Part shown: positions 44,859 through 52,368 of the stretch, in pieces | How positions within the stretch are numbered: the first letter of the stretch is position 1 | How the letters are laid out: every line of letters begins with the position of its first letter | Source of the DNA: a virus | Length of the DNA: 64,000 nucleotides | IMG/VR virus record: IMGVR_UViG_3300042563_003347 | Coordinates: 1 to 64,000 of that record | Direction: 5' to 3' (one strand) | The notes under the pieces: generated by a model | What the model was told of the DNA's origin: nothing | What the model saw: the letters and a program-made list of their open reading frames with translations, nothing else | Database searches by the model: none | Translations under genes and position numbers: made by a program

Positions 44859-46136
44859 ATGACATCTACTACTGCTACAAAAGAAGACCACAAGAAGTTT
44901 GCCAACTTGCTGGGCAAAACTGATCCCAAAATTGATCGAGAAGTACGTGAGCTTTTGATCACTGCCCGTGTGGGCTTGCTGTTGAAAGCCAGTTTCTTTG
45001 GCAACTTGGCCACTAGATTGAAACTGGTCAATGCCGACGAATGGTGCAGTACCGCCGCAACAGACGGCAGAAACTTCTATTACAACAGCCGTTTCATCAA
45101 ACTGTTGCGTCCCAAAGAAATTGAATTCTTGTTTGGCCACGAAGTCTTGCATTGTGTATATGATCACTTTGGCCGTAGGGGTGATAGAGATCCTCAACTG
45201 TTTAACATTGCCAATGACTTTTGCGTTAATGCAGACCTAATCAAACACAAAGTAGGTGAAAAGATCACGTCAGTGCCTTGTTTGTATGATCCCAAGTATG
45301 ATGGCATGAGCTCCGAAGAAATCTACGATATCTTGTATGAAAAAGCAGACAAGATTGACATTGGCAAATTGCTGGATCAAATGATCGACGAGCACCTGGA
45401 TGGTGAAGGCGACAGCGACAGTGACGACGATCAAGATGGCAAAGGCAAAGGTCGTCCCAAACTCACTGCCGAAGAACGTCAAGCCATCAAGGATGAGATC
45501 AAGGAAGCCATGCTGGCAGCGGCTGCCACAGTGGACGGAGCAGGCAACTTGCCCGCAGGTGTCAAGCGACTGATCCAGGAGCTCACCGAGCCACAAATGA
45601 ACTGGCGTGAACTGTTGCGTATGCAATTGGAGAGCACTATCAAAAGTGACTACACCTGGATGCGAGCAAGCCGTAAAGGCTGGCACATGGATGCAGTCAT
45701 GCCTGGCATGAAACTGGATCCCATGATTGATATTGCTGTGGCTCTGGATGCATCTGGCAGTATTAGCGAAACCATGCTGAAAGACTTCTTGGGTGAGATT
45801 CAAGGCATCATGGAATCGTTCCCAGCATACCGTATTCATGTGGTCACATTTGATACCGAAGCATACAACCCTGTGCAGTATGACAGTGAAAACTTAGATG
45901 ACATCTGCGATTACGAAATCAAGGGTGGTGGTGGCACAGACTTTGAATGTATCTTCAACTACCTGAAAGAGAACGAGATTGAACCCAAGCGCCTGGTAGT
46001 GTTCACAGACGGCTACCCGTTTGGTTCATGGGGTGATGAGAACTACGCAGACACTGTGTGGATCTTGCATGGCACTACAACCATTGTGCCACCTTGGGGA
46101 CAGCATGCCTACTACGATGAGGAGAAAAACAAATGA
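44859..46136 (+). CDS. VWA-like domain metalloprotein (DUF2201-like), MoxR partner
   Basis: 425 residues. N-terminal metallopeptidase-like domain with HEVLH (His94, Glu95, His98) and a following Asp/His; acidic linker (GDSDSDDDQDGKGKG); C-terminal VWA-like domain with a MIDAS-like DASGS motif (VALDASGSIS) and FDTEAY. ATG 44859 follows AAAGGAC. Pairs with the MoxR ATPase encoded upstream, a combination found in many bacteria and phages for assembly or metal insertion. Confidence 0.85.
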   Translation: MTSTTATKEDHKKFANLLGKTDPKIDREVRELLITARVGLLLKASFFGNLATRLKLVNADEWCSTAATDGRNFYYNSRFIKLLRPKEIEFLFGHEVLHCVYDHFGRRGDRDPQLFNIANDFCVNADLIKHKVGEKITSVPCLYDPKYDGMSSEEIYDILYEKADKIDIGKLLDQMIDEHLDGEGDSDSDDDQDGKGKGRPKLTAEERQAIKDEIKEAMLAAAATVDGAGNLPAGVKRLIQELTEPQMNWRELLRMQLESTIKSDYTWMRASRKGWHMDAVMPGMKLDPMIDIAVALDASGSISETMLKDFLGEIQGIMESFPAYRIHVVTFDTEAYNPVQYDSENLDDICDYEIKGGGGTDFECIFNYLKENEIEPKRLVVFTDGYPFGSWGDENYADTVWILHGTTTIVPPWGQHAYYDEEKNK

Positions 46137-46561
46137 TTGTTAGACTAGAGCAAGATGCCAACGGCGATTTGATTCTGCCACTCAGCGACGAACTGTTGCA
46201 GTCAGTTGGTTGGCAAATTGGTGACACTGTTGTGTGGACTGATAACAAAGATGGTTCCTGGACCATGAGCAAGAAGCCCAAGACCAGGATTGTGCTGGTT
46301 GATGCACTGGTATCATATCGCATGCGTTATGCTGTGGAACTGGCAGAAGATTCACCGGAAGAGTGGGCCAGAGACACTGTGACCATGGAACAGGCTGTAG
46401 AGTTTAGCCAGGAGTGCCTGGGCGAGCAGATTGTGTCACACAGAGTGATTACTGAGGATGAATTTTTACAACAGTTTGACAAGGACAACGGTTATCTTGC
46501 AGACTGGCCCGCAGACAAAAAGTTTGACTCAGCACTGACCCGGCTGGAGATCACAAAGTGA
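46133..46561 (+). CDS. AbrB-like N-terminal phage protein (142 aa)
   Basis: Residues 1-50 (LILPLSDELLQSVGWQIGDT then VVWTDNKDGSWTM) resemble a SpoVT/AbrB DNA-binding fold; the rest carries a conserved phage block (VDALVSYRMRYAVEL). Might be a regulator. Overlaps the VWA gene by ATGA. Confidence 0.6.
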   Translation: MIVRLEQDANGDLILPLSDELLQSVGWQIGDTVVWTDNKDGSWTMSKKPKTRIVLVDALVSYRMRYAVELAEDSPEEWARDTVTMEQAVEFSQECLGEQIVSHRVITEDEFLQQFDKDNGYLADWPADKKFDSALTRLEITK

Positions 46562-46833
46562 ACGAACGAATTCAACTACTGATTGAGCAGGCCACTACCC
46601 GCATTGATCCCACGGCTCATGACGGAGCGTGTTGGGACTTTGATAAAGAAAAGTTCGCCGAGTTGATTGTAGCAGAATGTATTGCACAATGCGAGCAAGT
46701 TGCTACAGATGCTGATGCTATGACTAATAGTAAATTTGTAACTGATGCAGGTCGTATGCTTCACGAAGGTATGTGGGGTGGCGCCAAGAATTGTACCGCC
46801 CAGATTCAAACACATTTTGGAGTAGAAGAATGA
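46558..46833 (+). CDS. HFGVE-family protein, copy 9
   Basis: 91 residues from GTG at the overlap: MNERIQLLIEQAT, KFAELIVAEC, QTHFGVEE. Separated from copies 1-8 by the MoxR/VWA block. Confidence 0.7.
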   Translation: MNERIQLLIEQATTRIDPTAHDGACWDFDKEKFAELIVAECIAQCEQVATDADAMTNSKFVTDAGRMLHEGMWGGAKNCTAQIQTHFGVEE

Positions 46834-46982
46834 CTCCGGCTGAGATTATTTTATTAGTAATTCTTTCTCCGTTGTATTTGGGGATAACAGTAGCAGGAGT
46901 AGGAGTTGTAATAGTCTCGTGGATATGTGTATTCGCCCTGCTGGGTAATCAGAAAGCACGAGACTTTATACGGAGATTTTAA
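46830..46982 (+). CDS. Small membrane protein (50 aa)
   Basis: Two hydrophobic stretches merging into one long helix region; basic C-terminal tail. Starts at the embedded cassette of copy 9. Confidence 0.62.
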   Translation: MTPAEIILLVILSPLYLGITVAGVGVVIVSWICVFALLGNQKARDFIRRF

Positions 46983-46984
46983 GA

Positions 46985-47200
46985 ATGAACGAACGAATTC
47001 TAAAACTTGGTGCAGAGGCCGGACTGTATGTGGATCTCGACGGTGCGCCGTGGCCGCGAGCCATGTCAGCCGAAGAATCTGAAGCAGCCTATAAAAAGTT
47101 CGCCGAGTTGATTGTTCAGGATGTGTTAAACGAAGTGCTACAGGCAATAGATGATGGTATGGACGTCTACTACACAGTGGCAGATAAATTTCGGAGTTGA
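46985..47200 (+). CDS. HFGVE-family protein, copy 10 (frame-shifted end)
   Basis: 71 residues: MNERILKLGAEA, KFAELIVQDV. The end reads ADKFRS because the reading frame differs from the TTT.GGA.GTT.GAA frame; the DNA TTTCGGAGTTGAAGAATG is still there as the next ribosome-binding site. Confidence 0.68.
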   Translation: MNERILKLGAEAGLYVDLDGAPWPRAMSAEESEAAYKKFAELIVQDVLNEVLQAIDDGMDVYYTVADKFRS

Positions 47201-47203
47201 AGA

Positions 47204-47371
47204 ATGAAGGAAATCATAGCATTGATCACTGCGTATTTTACAGCATTCATAGTTACTTACGGGCATGCCTATCAGCAGGTAGATTCTACCTTTGCCGGAG
47301 AGAATGCTGTTGGAGCATTCGTTTCATCACTCTTCTGGCCACTCTATTGGTCTGTGCAGGTGTGGAAATAG
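47204..47371 (+). CDS. Small membrane protein (55 aa)
   Basis: Hydrophobic helices at residues 3-18 and 35-53, ending SLFWPLYWSVQVWK. This resembles a small protein family of T4-like phages. Confidence 0.6.
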   Translation: MKEIIALITAYFTAFIVTYGHAYQQVDSTFAGENAVGAFVSSLFWPLYWSVQVWK

Positions 47372-47390
47372 TTGTTAATGGAGTTGAACT

Positions 47391-47624
47391 ATGTCGACTG
47401 ATTGTAACTCACACGAATTTCTATGGAAGGCAGATCGCGCCATTCCTATGTGGAGTGGAGAATGGACTCCGCCAGAAGGTTCAAGTATGGCTAGAGGATA
47501 TGCTCATGAGATAACCAATGAATGGAGACAGTATTGGATTGCTCAGAATGCTAAAGATGGTTGGAAACAGGTAGCAAGACAGATACAAGATAGCGTTAAT
47601 AGACATTTTGGAGTTGAATCATGA
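47391..47624 (+). CDS. HFGVE-ended protein, divergent copy 11
   Basis: 77 residues. N terminus unrelated (MSTDCNSHEFLWKADRAIPM), but ends QDSVNRHFGVES with the embedded GGAG. It may be a fusion of another protein to the cassette end. Confidence 0.62.
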   Translation: MSTDCNSHEFLWKADRAIPMWSGEWTPPEGSSMARGYAHEITNEWRQYWIAQNAKDGWKQVARQIQDSVNRHFGVES

Positions 47625-47689
47625 TTGAACTATTGGTCCTTGTGTGTGTAATTGGTCCCACTGTGGTTGTTCACTACTTGGGCAAGTAA
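47621..47689 (+). CDS. Tiny membrane peptide (22 aa)
   Basis: MIELLVLVCVIGPTVVVHYL plus GK; one helix. It starts at the cassette of the previous gene, and another non-coding copy (TTTTGGAGTTGAAGAATG) follows it. Confidence 0.45.
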   Translation: MIELLVLVCVIGPTVVVHYLGK

Positions 47690-47706
47690 TATTTTGGAGT
47701 TGAAGA

Positions 47707-47883
47707 ATGATTAGACTTTGGTTGGTATTTTTTGTTTCGGTTGCTGTGATACATTTTGCCATTGCGGCCTGGCGAAAGATAGACGGAAAAGAACGCTGGT
47801 CCTTGACAAAATCTCTAGGATACAGTATAATTGTTTCACTGCTAACAGTAATGCTGATGACAGCAATTGTGGTAATTTTTTAA
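47707..47883 (+). CDS. Small membrane protein, two helices (58 aa)
   Basis: Hydrophobic residues 3-21 and 39-57 flank a basic loop. Preceded by a non-coding copy of the GGAGTTGAAGA cassette. Confidence 0.6.
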   Translation: MIRLWLVFFVSVAVIHFAIAAWRKIDGKERWSLTKSLGYSIIVSLLTVMLMTAIVVIF

Positions 47884-47891
47884 GGAACTGT

Positions 47892-47981
47892 ATGTTTTCT
47901 GAAGTGGTTGGACGCCTGGCGTATGTTGCGCTGGGTATTGTGATTGGTATCAATCTTTTTCTTTTTTTTGGAGTTATCTAA
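47892..47981 (+). CDS. Small membrane peptide (29 aa)
   Basis: One hydrophobic helix ending LFFFGVI; again GGAGTTATCTAATG overlaps the next start. Preceded by AAGGAAC. Confidence 0.5.
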   Translation: MFSEVVGRLAYVALGIVIGINLFLFFGVI

Positions 47982-48778
47982 TGAATCGTGTTATTAAACT
48001 TTCTATCGTAGCCGCGGCTGTGGCTCTTACTAGTGCTTGCACTCGCATTGAAACCGGCGAGGTCGGTGTGCGTGTGGGCTTTGACAAACAGGTAAAATCT
48101 GGCGAACTGTTGCCAGGCTCGTTCAATCAAACCTTGATTGGTGAAGTGCTCACATTCCCTATCAAGGATGTCAATGTAGTTCTGGACAACATGACTCCTG
48201 TGGCCAAAGACAACAGCACCATGAAAGAGGTGGATGCCGTGGTTGTTTATAACATCAACCCACAAAGTGTTGCAGAGTTGTACAGTACCAAGAACAAGAG
48301 CTTTCATGCTGAGTTCAAGGGCGATACCTATGTGATGTACAACTACATTGTACAGAATGCTCGTAACGCCATCTACAAGGCTGCTCGCAAGTACGAGGCC
48401 CTGGACATGGCAGATGCTCGTGGTGACATGGAAACCTTTATCAAGGAAGAAATTGTTCGTAATCTTACCGAAGAAAAACTAGACAGTAGCATCACTATCA
48501 GTCAGGTGTTGATTCGTAATATTGTGCCAGCCGACACTGTGGTTGAAAGCGCCAATGCATTGGTTCGCAGTAAAAACGAACTCAAGCAGAAGGAAGTTGA
48601 AGTCAAGACCGCTGAAGCTGAAAGCCGTCGTATGGCAGCATTGGCCAACAACTCAGGTGCAAGCATTGCGTTCATGCAGGCACAGGCCATGTTGAACATT
48701 TCGGAAGGTATCAAGAACGGTCAAGTGCAGACCATTGTTGTTCCCTCAAACTTCAACGCACTCATGATGAACAAGTAA
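47981..48778 (+). CDS. SPFH/band 7 (prohibitin-like) lipoprotein
   Basis: 265 residues. Lipoprotein signal peptide with lipobox LTSAC (Cys20), then an SPFH domain (GEVGVRVGF...VDAVVVYNINP) and a C-terminal coiled coil (residues 200-240, ELKQKEVEVKTAEAESRR). It would oligomerise on the outer face of the inner membrane or in the outer membrane. Proposed roles for phage members include membrane organisation during lysis timing or protection of phage proteases; not shown here. Confidence 0.82.
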   Translation: MNRVIKLSIVAAAVALTSACTRIETGEVGVRVGFDKQVKSGELLPGSFNQTLIGEVLTFPIKDVNVVLDNMTPVAKDNSTMKEVDAVVVYNINPQSVAELYSTKNKSFHAEFKGDTYVMYNYIVQNARNAIYKAARKYEALDMADARGDMETFIKEEIVRNLTEEKLDSSITISQVLIRNIVPADTVVESANALVRSKNELKQKEVEVKTAEAESRRMAALANNSGASIAFMQAQAMLNISEGIKNGQVQTIVVPSNFNALMMNK

Positions 48779-48779
48779 T

Positions 48780-48965
48780 ATGCTCTGGACTCTAATACTA
48801 TTTGCACATGTTGGTATGATGAGTGATAAGGATTCCATGGCGCTGACTTCAGTGCCTGGTTTCCGAACTCAACAAGAATGTGCAGCAGCTGGTAAAACTG
48901 CTGAAAAGATGGCTGCTGGAACAACTAAGGTAATGAAATTTACCTGTGTTGAGGTTACTAAATGA
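48780..48965 (+). CDS. Small exported protein with two cysteines (61 aa)
   Basis: N-terminal hydrophobic segment acting as signal anchor, then PGFRTQQECAAAGKTAE and FTCVEV, a layout typical of small periplasmic phage proteins with one disulfide. Related in layout to 39649-39819. Confidence 0.6.
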   Translation: MLWTLILFAHVGMMSDKDSMALTSVPGFRTQQECAAAGKTAEKMAAGTTKVMKFTCVEVTK

Positions 48966-48982
48966 ACAAGTAAGGCATACTC

Positions 48983-49210
48983 ATGTACAAAACAGTTTAC
49001 AAAGAAGTTGAAGTTGATGTTGACTTGCACGACTTTGACACCGATGATCTGATTGAAGAACTAGAAGAACGCGGAGAACTACCTTCCAGCACCGGGCCAT
49101 ACGACAGTAACGAATTGGTGCAACAAATCTGGATGCTTCGACGCAACGGAAAAGACTACCAACGTGTGTTGGATGATTTGATCTATGCTGTGACCGGACG
49201 GATTGTGTGA
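48983..49210 (+). CDS. Acidic hypothetical protein (75 aa)
   Basis: Asp/Glu-rich first half (VEVDVDLHDFDTDDLIEELE), helical. Unknown. Confidence 0.62.
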   Translation: MYKTVYKEVEVDVDLHDFDTDDLIEELEERGELPSSTGPYDSNELVQQIWMLRRNGKDYQRVLDDLIYAVTGRIV

Positions 49211-49211
49211 T

Positions 49212-49340
49212 ATGACTGAGTTTGTCAATGCACTTGTGCCCTTTGTGTATGGCTTTGCTATTGGTTTTTTCTACAACCCGTTGTGGAAACTGTTCAAGAG
49301 GATAGTTGAAGAGGCCAAGGCGGCCAAAAAAGAGTGGTAA
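49212..49340 (+). CDS. Small membrane protein (42 aa)
   Basis: Hydrophobic FVYGFAIGFFYNPLWKLF and a Lys-rich tail (EEAKAAKKEW). Starts 1 nt after the previous stop. Confidence 0.58.
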   Translation: MTEFVNALVPFVYGFAIGFFYNPLWKLFKRIVEEAKAAKKEW

Positions 49341-49380
49341 TGGACTGATTTGAGTCTATGATTAAAAAAGGAAAAATATT

Positions 49381-49560
49381 ATGATGAGCAAATTTAGAGC
49401 ATGGTATGTTGAATACCAAGATGAGATCTCTTGGTTTTTGATTGGTTGGTTGAGTCTGGCCACTATTGAACATTTTGTAGAGCAAAAGTACATCTGGGCC
49501 GCATTCGATGCAGTGATGGTATATGCCAACTACAAGATGTCCAAGTTTCAGATGAAGTGA
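49381..49560 (+). CDS. Small membrane protein (59 aa)
   Basis: EISWFLIGWLSLATIEHF and IWAAFDAVMVYANY suggest one or two membrane helices. AAAAGGAAA upstream. Confidence 0.6.
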   Translation: MMSKFRAWYVEYQDEISWFLIGWLSLATIEHFVEQKYIWAAFDAVMVYANYKMSKFQMK

Positions 49561-49563
49561 TGT

Positions 49564-49806
49564 GTGGCCAGTCTAGCTGAGTATTTTGCTGCCAATCGTC
49601 CGGTTGCAAAATACAACATTGGCGATCGGGTTATAGGCAAATATCATGGAGTGCCGTTTGTGGGCACATGCGGCGCTGATATCATGGTCAACGAAAGCGT
49701 AGGACCGCTGGTAACTGTGTTCCTGGATTTGCCTCTAAAGCACAATGATCAATGGCATGAGCTGTTTGTCAAGGTCAAATACAAAGACATCAAGCTGTAT
49801 TGTTAA
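49564..49806 (+). CDS. Hypothetical beta-rich protein (80 aa)
   Basis: GTG start 3 nt after the previous stop. YNIGDRVIGKYHGVPFVGT is SH3/KOW-like. Unknown. Confidence 0.6.
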   Translation: MASLAEYFAANRPVAKYNIGDRVIGKYHGVPFVGTCGADIMVNESVGPLVTVFLDLPLKHNDQWHELFVKVKYKDIKLYC

Positions 49807-49864
49807 ATGTCAGTATATTGATTTAAAAATATTGCCGTTGTATTTTTATAGATTAAATATCTAT

Positions 49865-50059
49865 ATGGAAAACGCACAACTTACCATTGCTGACATGGCT
49901 TCACTCAAAAGTCTATTAGAAGCTGCTGCCAATCGCGGTGCCTTCAAAGCACAAGAAATGAGCACTGTAGGTGCCATTTATGACAAACTCTCAAAGTTTG
50001 TAGAAGTAACAACAGCTCAACTGGCTGAACAACAAGCACAAGGAGAACAAAATGCTTAA
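49865..50059 (+). CDS. Conserved phage helical protein (64 aa)
   Basis: LTIADMASLKSLLEAAANRG and VGAIYDKLSKFVE are blocks I associate with T4-like aquatic phages. All-helical, Gln-rich tail. Confidence 0.65.
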   Translation: MENAQLTIADMASLKSLLEAAANRGAFKAQEMSTVGAIYDKLSKFVEVTTAQLAEQQAQGEQNA

Positions 50060-50780
50060 ACATATTGGACGTCATGGTGATCGCAAGGTCGCAATTTTAT
50101 TTAGAGAAGTACCTGGTGAAGATCACATGTGCTTGGTTGTGTATCCAGAAACACTGCCCACACACATTCACAACTCAATCATGAGCACTTTGGAAAGTCT
50201 ACCTGGGCAAGCAGCACCCAATCTAGCAGATGTGCTGGGACGAAATTTATTGCCCGACGGTAGACCACAACTAGAGGCTTTGCATCGTGAAGGAATGATC
50301 AAGAAAATTCCCGCAAGCCAAGTGATTGTAACACCCACAGCACAAAGCAGTGTCAAGCTGGATGAAATGAATCAGATCATTCGCGAGATGGAAACAGGTG
50401 AGTCGGCCCACAAGCGACTGCAAGAACTAGATGCCAGCGCTGGCTTTGTTGATCCTGCACAGAAACGCAAGGCCGAAGCTGAATACAAACGCAGCCGCGA
50501 ACGTCAAGCCCAACCAGCTGCCGCGCCCTTGACCAGTGATGCCAACAGTGCATTGGACGACAAAACCTTGGCCACCAACATGCTAGCACAGGCCAAACGT
50601 ATGGAACTGGAAGCTCGTAGCCTGGTTGCTGAAGCTGCCCGAATGAAAAAAGATGCACAACGCATGTTCCCAGGTGTGCAAAACACCGGTGAAGTTGTTG
50701 CAGCAGCAACACCAACAGAAGCAGTCCCTGCCAAAATTCGCAGTCGCAAAAAGGTAGTGACTGCCGATGCCGTTCAGTGA
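50052..50780 (+). CDS. Conserved phage protein (242 aa)
   Basis: N-terminal folded domain (KVAILFREVPGEDHMCLVVY), helical middle, low-complexity Ala/Gln/Pro linker near 150, then a coiled coil rich in Ala/Glu/Arg and a basic tail. It overlaps both neighbours and is probably cytosolic. Possibly structural or replication-associated, but I have no specific match. Confidence 0.62.
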   Translation: MLKHIGRHGDRKVAILFREVPGEDHMCLVVYPETLPTHIHNSIMSTLESLPGQAAPNLADVLGRNLLPDGRPQLEALHREGMIKKIPASQVIVTPTAQSSVKLDEMNQIIREMETGESAHKRLQELDASAGFVDPAQKRKAEAEYKRSRERQAQPAAAPLTSDANSALDDKTLATNMLAQAKRMELEARSLVAEAARMKKDAQRMFPGVQNTGEVVAAATPTEAVPAKIRSRKKVVTADAVQ

Positions 50781-51072
50781 TGAATTCCTTGCTATGTGGG
50801 AGCATATAATTGAGGAGGTACACAAGACCGAGGTACCTCTCGAGTGTATCAAAAAAGTAGTAATCAAGCTACATAGCAAGCGACAAAAAACAATAAATCT
50901 ACAAACTCTACGACGCCAGGGCTTGGACAGCAATGAACTTGAAACCATACTAACTCGCACACTGCTGGAGTTGGATGATCAGGTTCGTGACGTTGAATTC
51001 GTGGTAGATATCGGTGCTGTGGCCGAACTAGTACAACCTGAAACCGATAAACTCTTGACCAATTTAAAATAG
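50767..51072 (+). CDS. Conserved phage helical protein (101 aa)
   Basis: Helices with HKTEVPLECIKKVVIKL and SNELETILTRTLLELDD, ending QPETDKLLTNL. The pattern is common in T4-like aquatic phages upstream of thyX. Function unknown. Confidence 0.65.
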   Translation: MPFSDEFLAMWEHIIEEVHKTEVPLECIKKVVIKLHSKRQKTINLQTLRRQGLDSNELETILTRTLLELDDQVRDVEFVVDIGAVAELVQPETDKLLTNLK

Positions 51073-51073
51073 C

Positions 51074-51760
51074 ATGAATGTTAGACTTATCTCCTCTTCA
51101 GAACCCACTGCAGAATTTACCAACCAGGGCATCAGCGATGCCCAAGAGCTCATTGCGTATTGTGCCCGTGTCAGCAATCCTGCCAATCAGTTCAACACAG
51201 ACACATCAGAAAAACTCATCCGATACTTGGTCAAACACCAGCACTGGAGTCCACTCGAGATGGTCAGTGCCTGCATGGAAATTGTCACCACCAGAGACAT
51301 TGCCCGACAGATTCTACGTCACAGAAGTTTCAGCTTCCAGGAGTTCAGTCAGAGATATGCTGATCCTACAGCTGAACTTGATGAAGCGTTTGTGCTACGT
51401 GAGGCAAGATTCCAGGACACAAAGAATCGACAGAACAGTGTAGAGCTAGACATGAGTGACGAAGCACAAAAGCTCCTGGCCATTGAATGGGAACGTGCTC
51501 AGAAGCGTGTGCTGTTCAGCGTCAAACAAGAATACTCCTGGGCCATTGCCAATGGCATTGCCAAAGAACAGGCTCGGGCTGTGCTGCCAGAAGGACTAAC
51601 TGTGAGTCGCATGTACATGAACGGTACCTTGCGCAGCTGGATTCATTACATTGAGCTTCGTGCCAGCAACGGTACTCAAAAAGAACACATGGACATTGCT
51701 CGTGCTTGCGCCCAGGCCATTGCAGCAATTTTTCCAATGACCTCGACACTGATAAAATAA
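51074..51760 (+). CDS. thyX: Flavin-dependent thymidylate synthase
   Basis: 228 residues. The ThyX motif RHRX7S is RHRSFSFQEFS at 82-92 and is followed by QRY. It methylates dUMP with methylene-tetrahydrofolate and FAD to give dTMP for phage DNA synthesis. The start is 1 nt after the upstream stop. The next promoter begins inside its last codons. Confidence 0.93.
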   Translation: MNVRLISSSEPTAEFTNQGISDAQELIAYCARVSNPANQFNTDTSEKLIRYLVKHQHWSPLEMVSACMEIVTTRDIARQILRHRSFSFQEFSQRYADPTAELDEAFVLREARFQDTKNRQNSVELDMSDEAQKLLAIEWERAQKRVLFSVKQEYSWAIANGIAKEQARAVLPEGLTVSRMYMNGTLRSWIHYIELRASNGTQKEHMDIARACAQAIAAIFPMTSTLIK

Positions 51761-51771
51761 TCTGCTATAAT
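51743..51771 (+). promoter_or_regulatory. Sigma70-type promoter
   Basis: TCGACA, 17-nt spacer, TATAAT; nearly leaderless for the gene at 51777. Confidence 0.65.
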
Positions 51772-51776
51772 GTGTT

Positions 51777-52112
51777 ATGGCAATGGTACATAACAAACAA
51801 GACGAATACAAGCACTGGCGTGCTGCCGAAACAAAAATTTTGGACAACAAGCCAGTGCGTTTTCGTGACGTGTGTGTGCATGAAATTAGAATGGGTGATG
51901 TAGAGGATCCGGACATATATGTTGCTGCACCAATCTGGGAATGGCAACAAACAGACGCAGGCAAGTTTGTGATGGAGCATGCTGTATCAAAACCTTACTG
52001 GACTCATCATATGGATCACACAGGCTACCATCAGGTGTATCGTATCGTGGCACGACTCAGCGAATCCAACGAAACTTTTTGGAGGCTCAAATATGTGGAC
52101 ACAAAAAATTGA
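51777..52112 (+). CDS. Hypothetical protein (111 aa)
   Basis: Mixed alpha/beta; internal block FRDVCVHEIRMGDVEDPDIY. Overlaps the next gene. A start at 51783 is possible. Unknown. Confidence 0.62.
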   Translation: MAMVHNKQDEYKHWRAAETKILDNKPVRFRDVCVHEIRMGDVEDPDIYVAAPIWEWQQTDAGKFVMEHAVSKPYWTHHMDHTGYHQVYRIVARLSESNETFWRLKYVDTKN

Positions 52113-52368
52113 ATATGTAGATGCTGAAGTCACACTGCCGCCGCCTGTGAAGAAACAAGTGTGGGATGGTGAACAGTTTGTGCCAATCACACTGTACAAG
52201 ATAAAAGGGTGGCCAGGTATGGCTGCAGAAAACTGGCTGCTCACGAGTTTTGGACACGCAGGAACATATCGAGACGGAAGATACTGGGAATACAGCAGAG
52301 CCGGAGACTTTACTGTGATGGATGAAAAAGTGTATACATGGTATCAAATGAAATGGGGCAACCAATGA
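52093..52368 (+). CDS. Hypothetical protein (91 aa)
   Basis: Aromatic-rich, beta-strand pattern (GAENW-like AAENWLLTSFGHAG). GGAGG upstream of ATG 52093. Overlaps both neighbours. Confidence 0.62.
   Translation: MWTQKIEYVDAEVTLPPPVKKQVWDGEQFVPITLYKIKGWPGMAAENWLLTSFGHAGTYRDGRYWEYSRAGDFTVMDEKVYTWYQMKWGNQ

Noticed and set aside
48962-48973. Tiny frame MNK before 48983
   Set aside because: Only three codons; probably a leftover of the upstream gene end (ATGAACAAGTAA also ends the SPFH gene).
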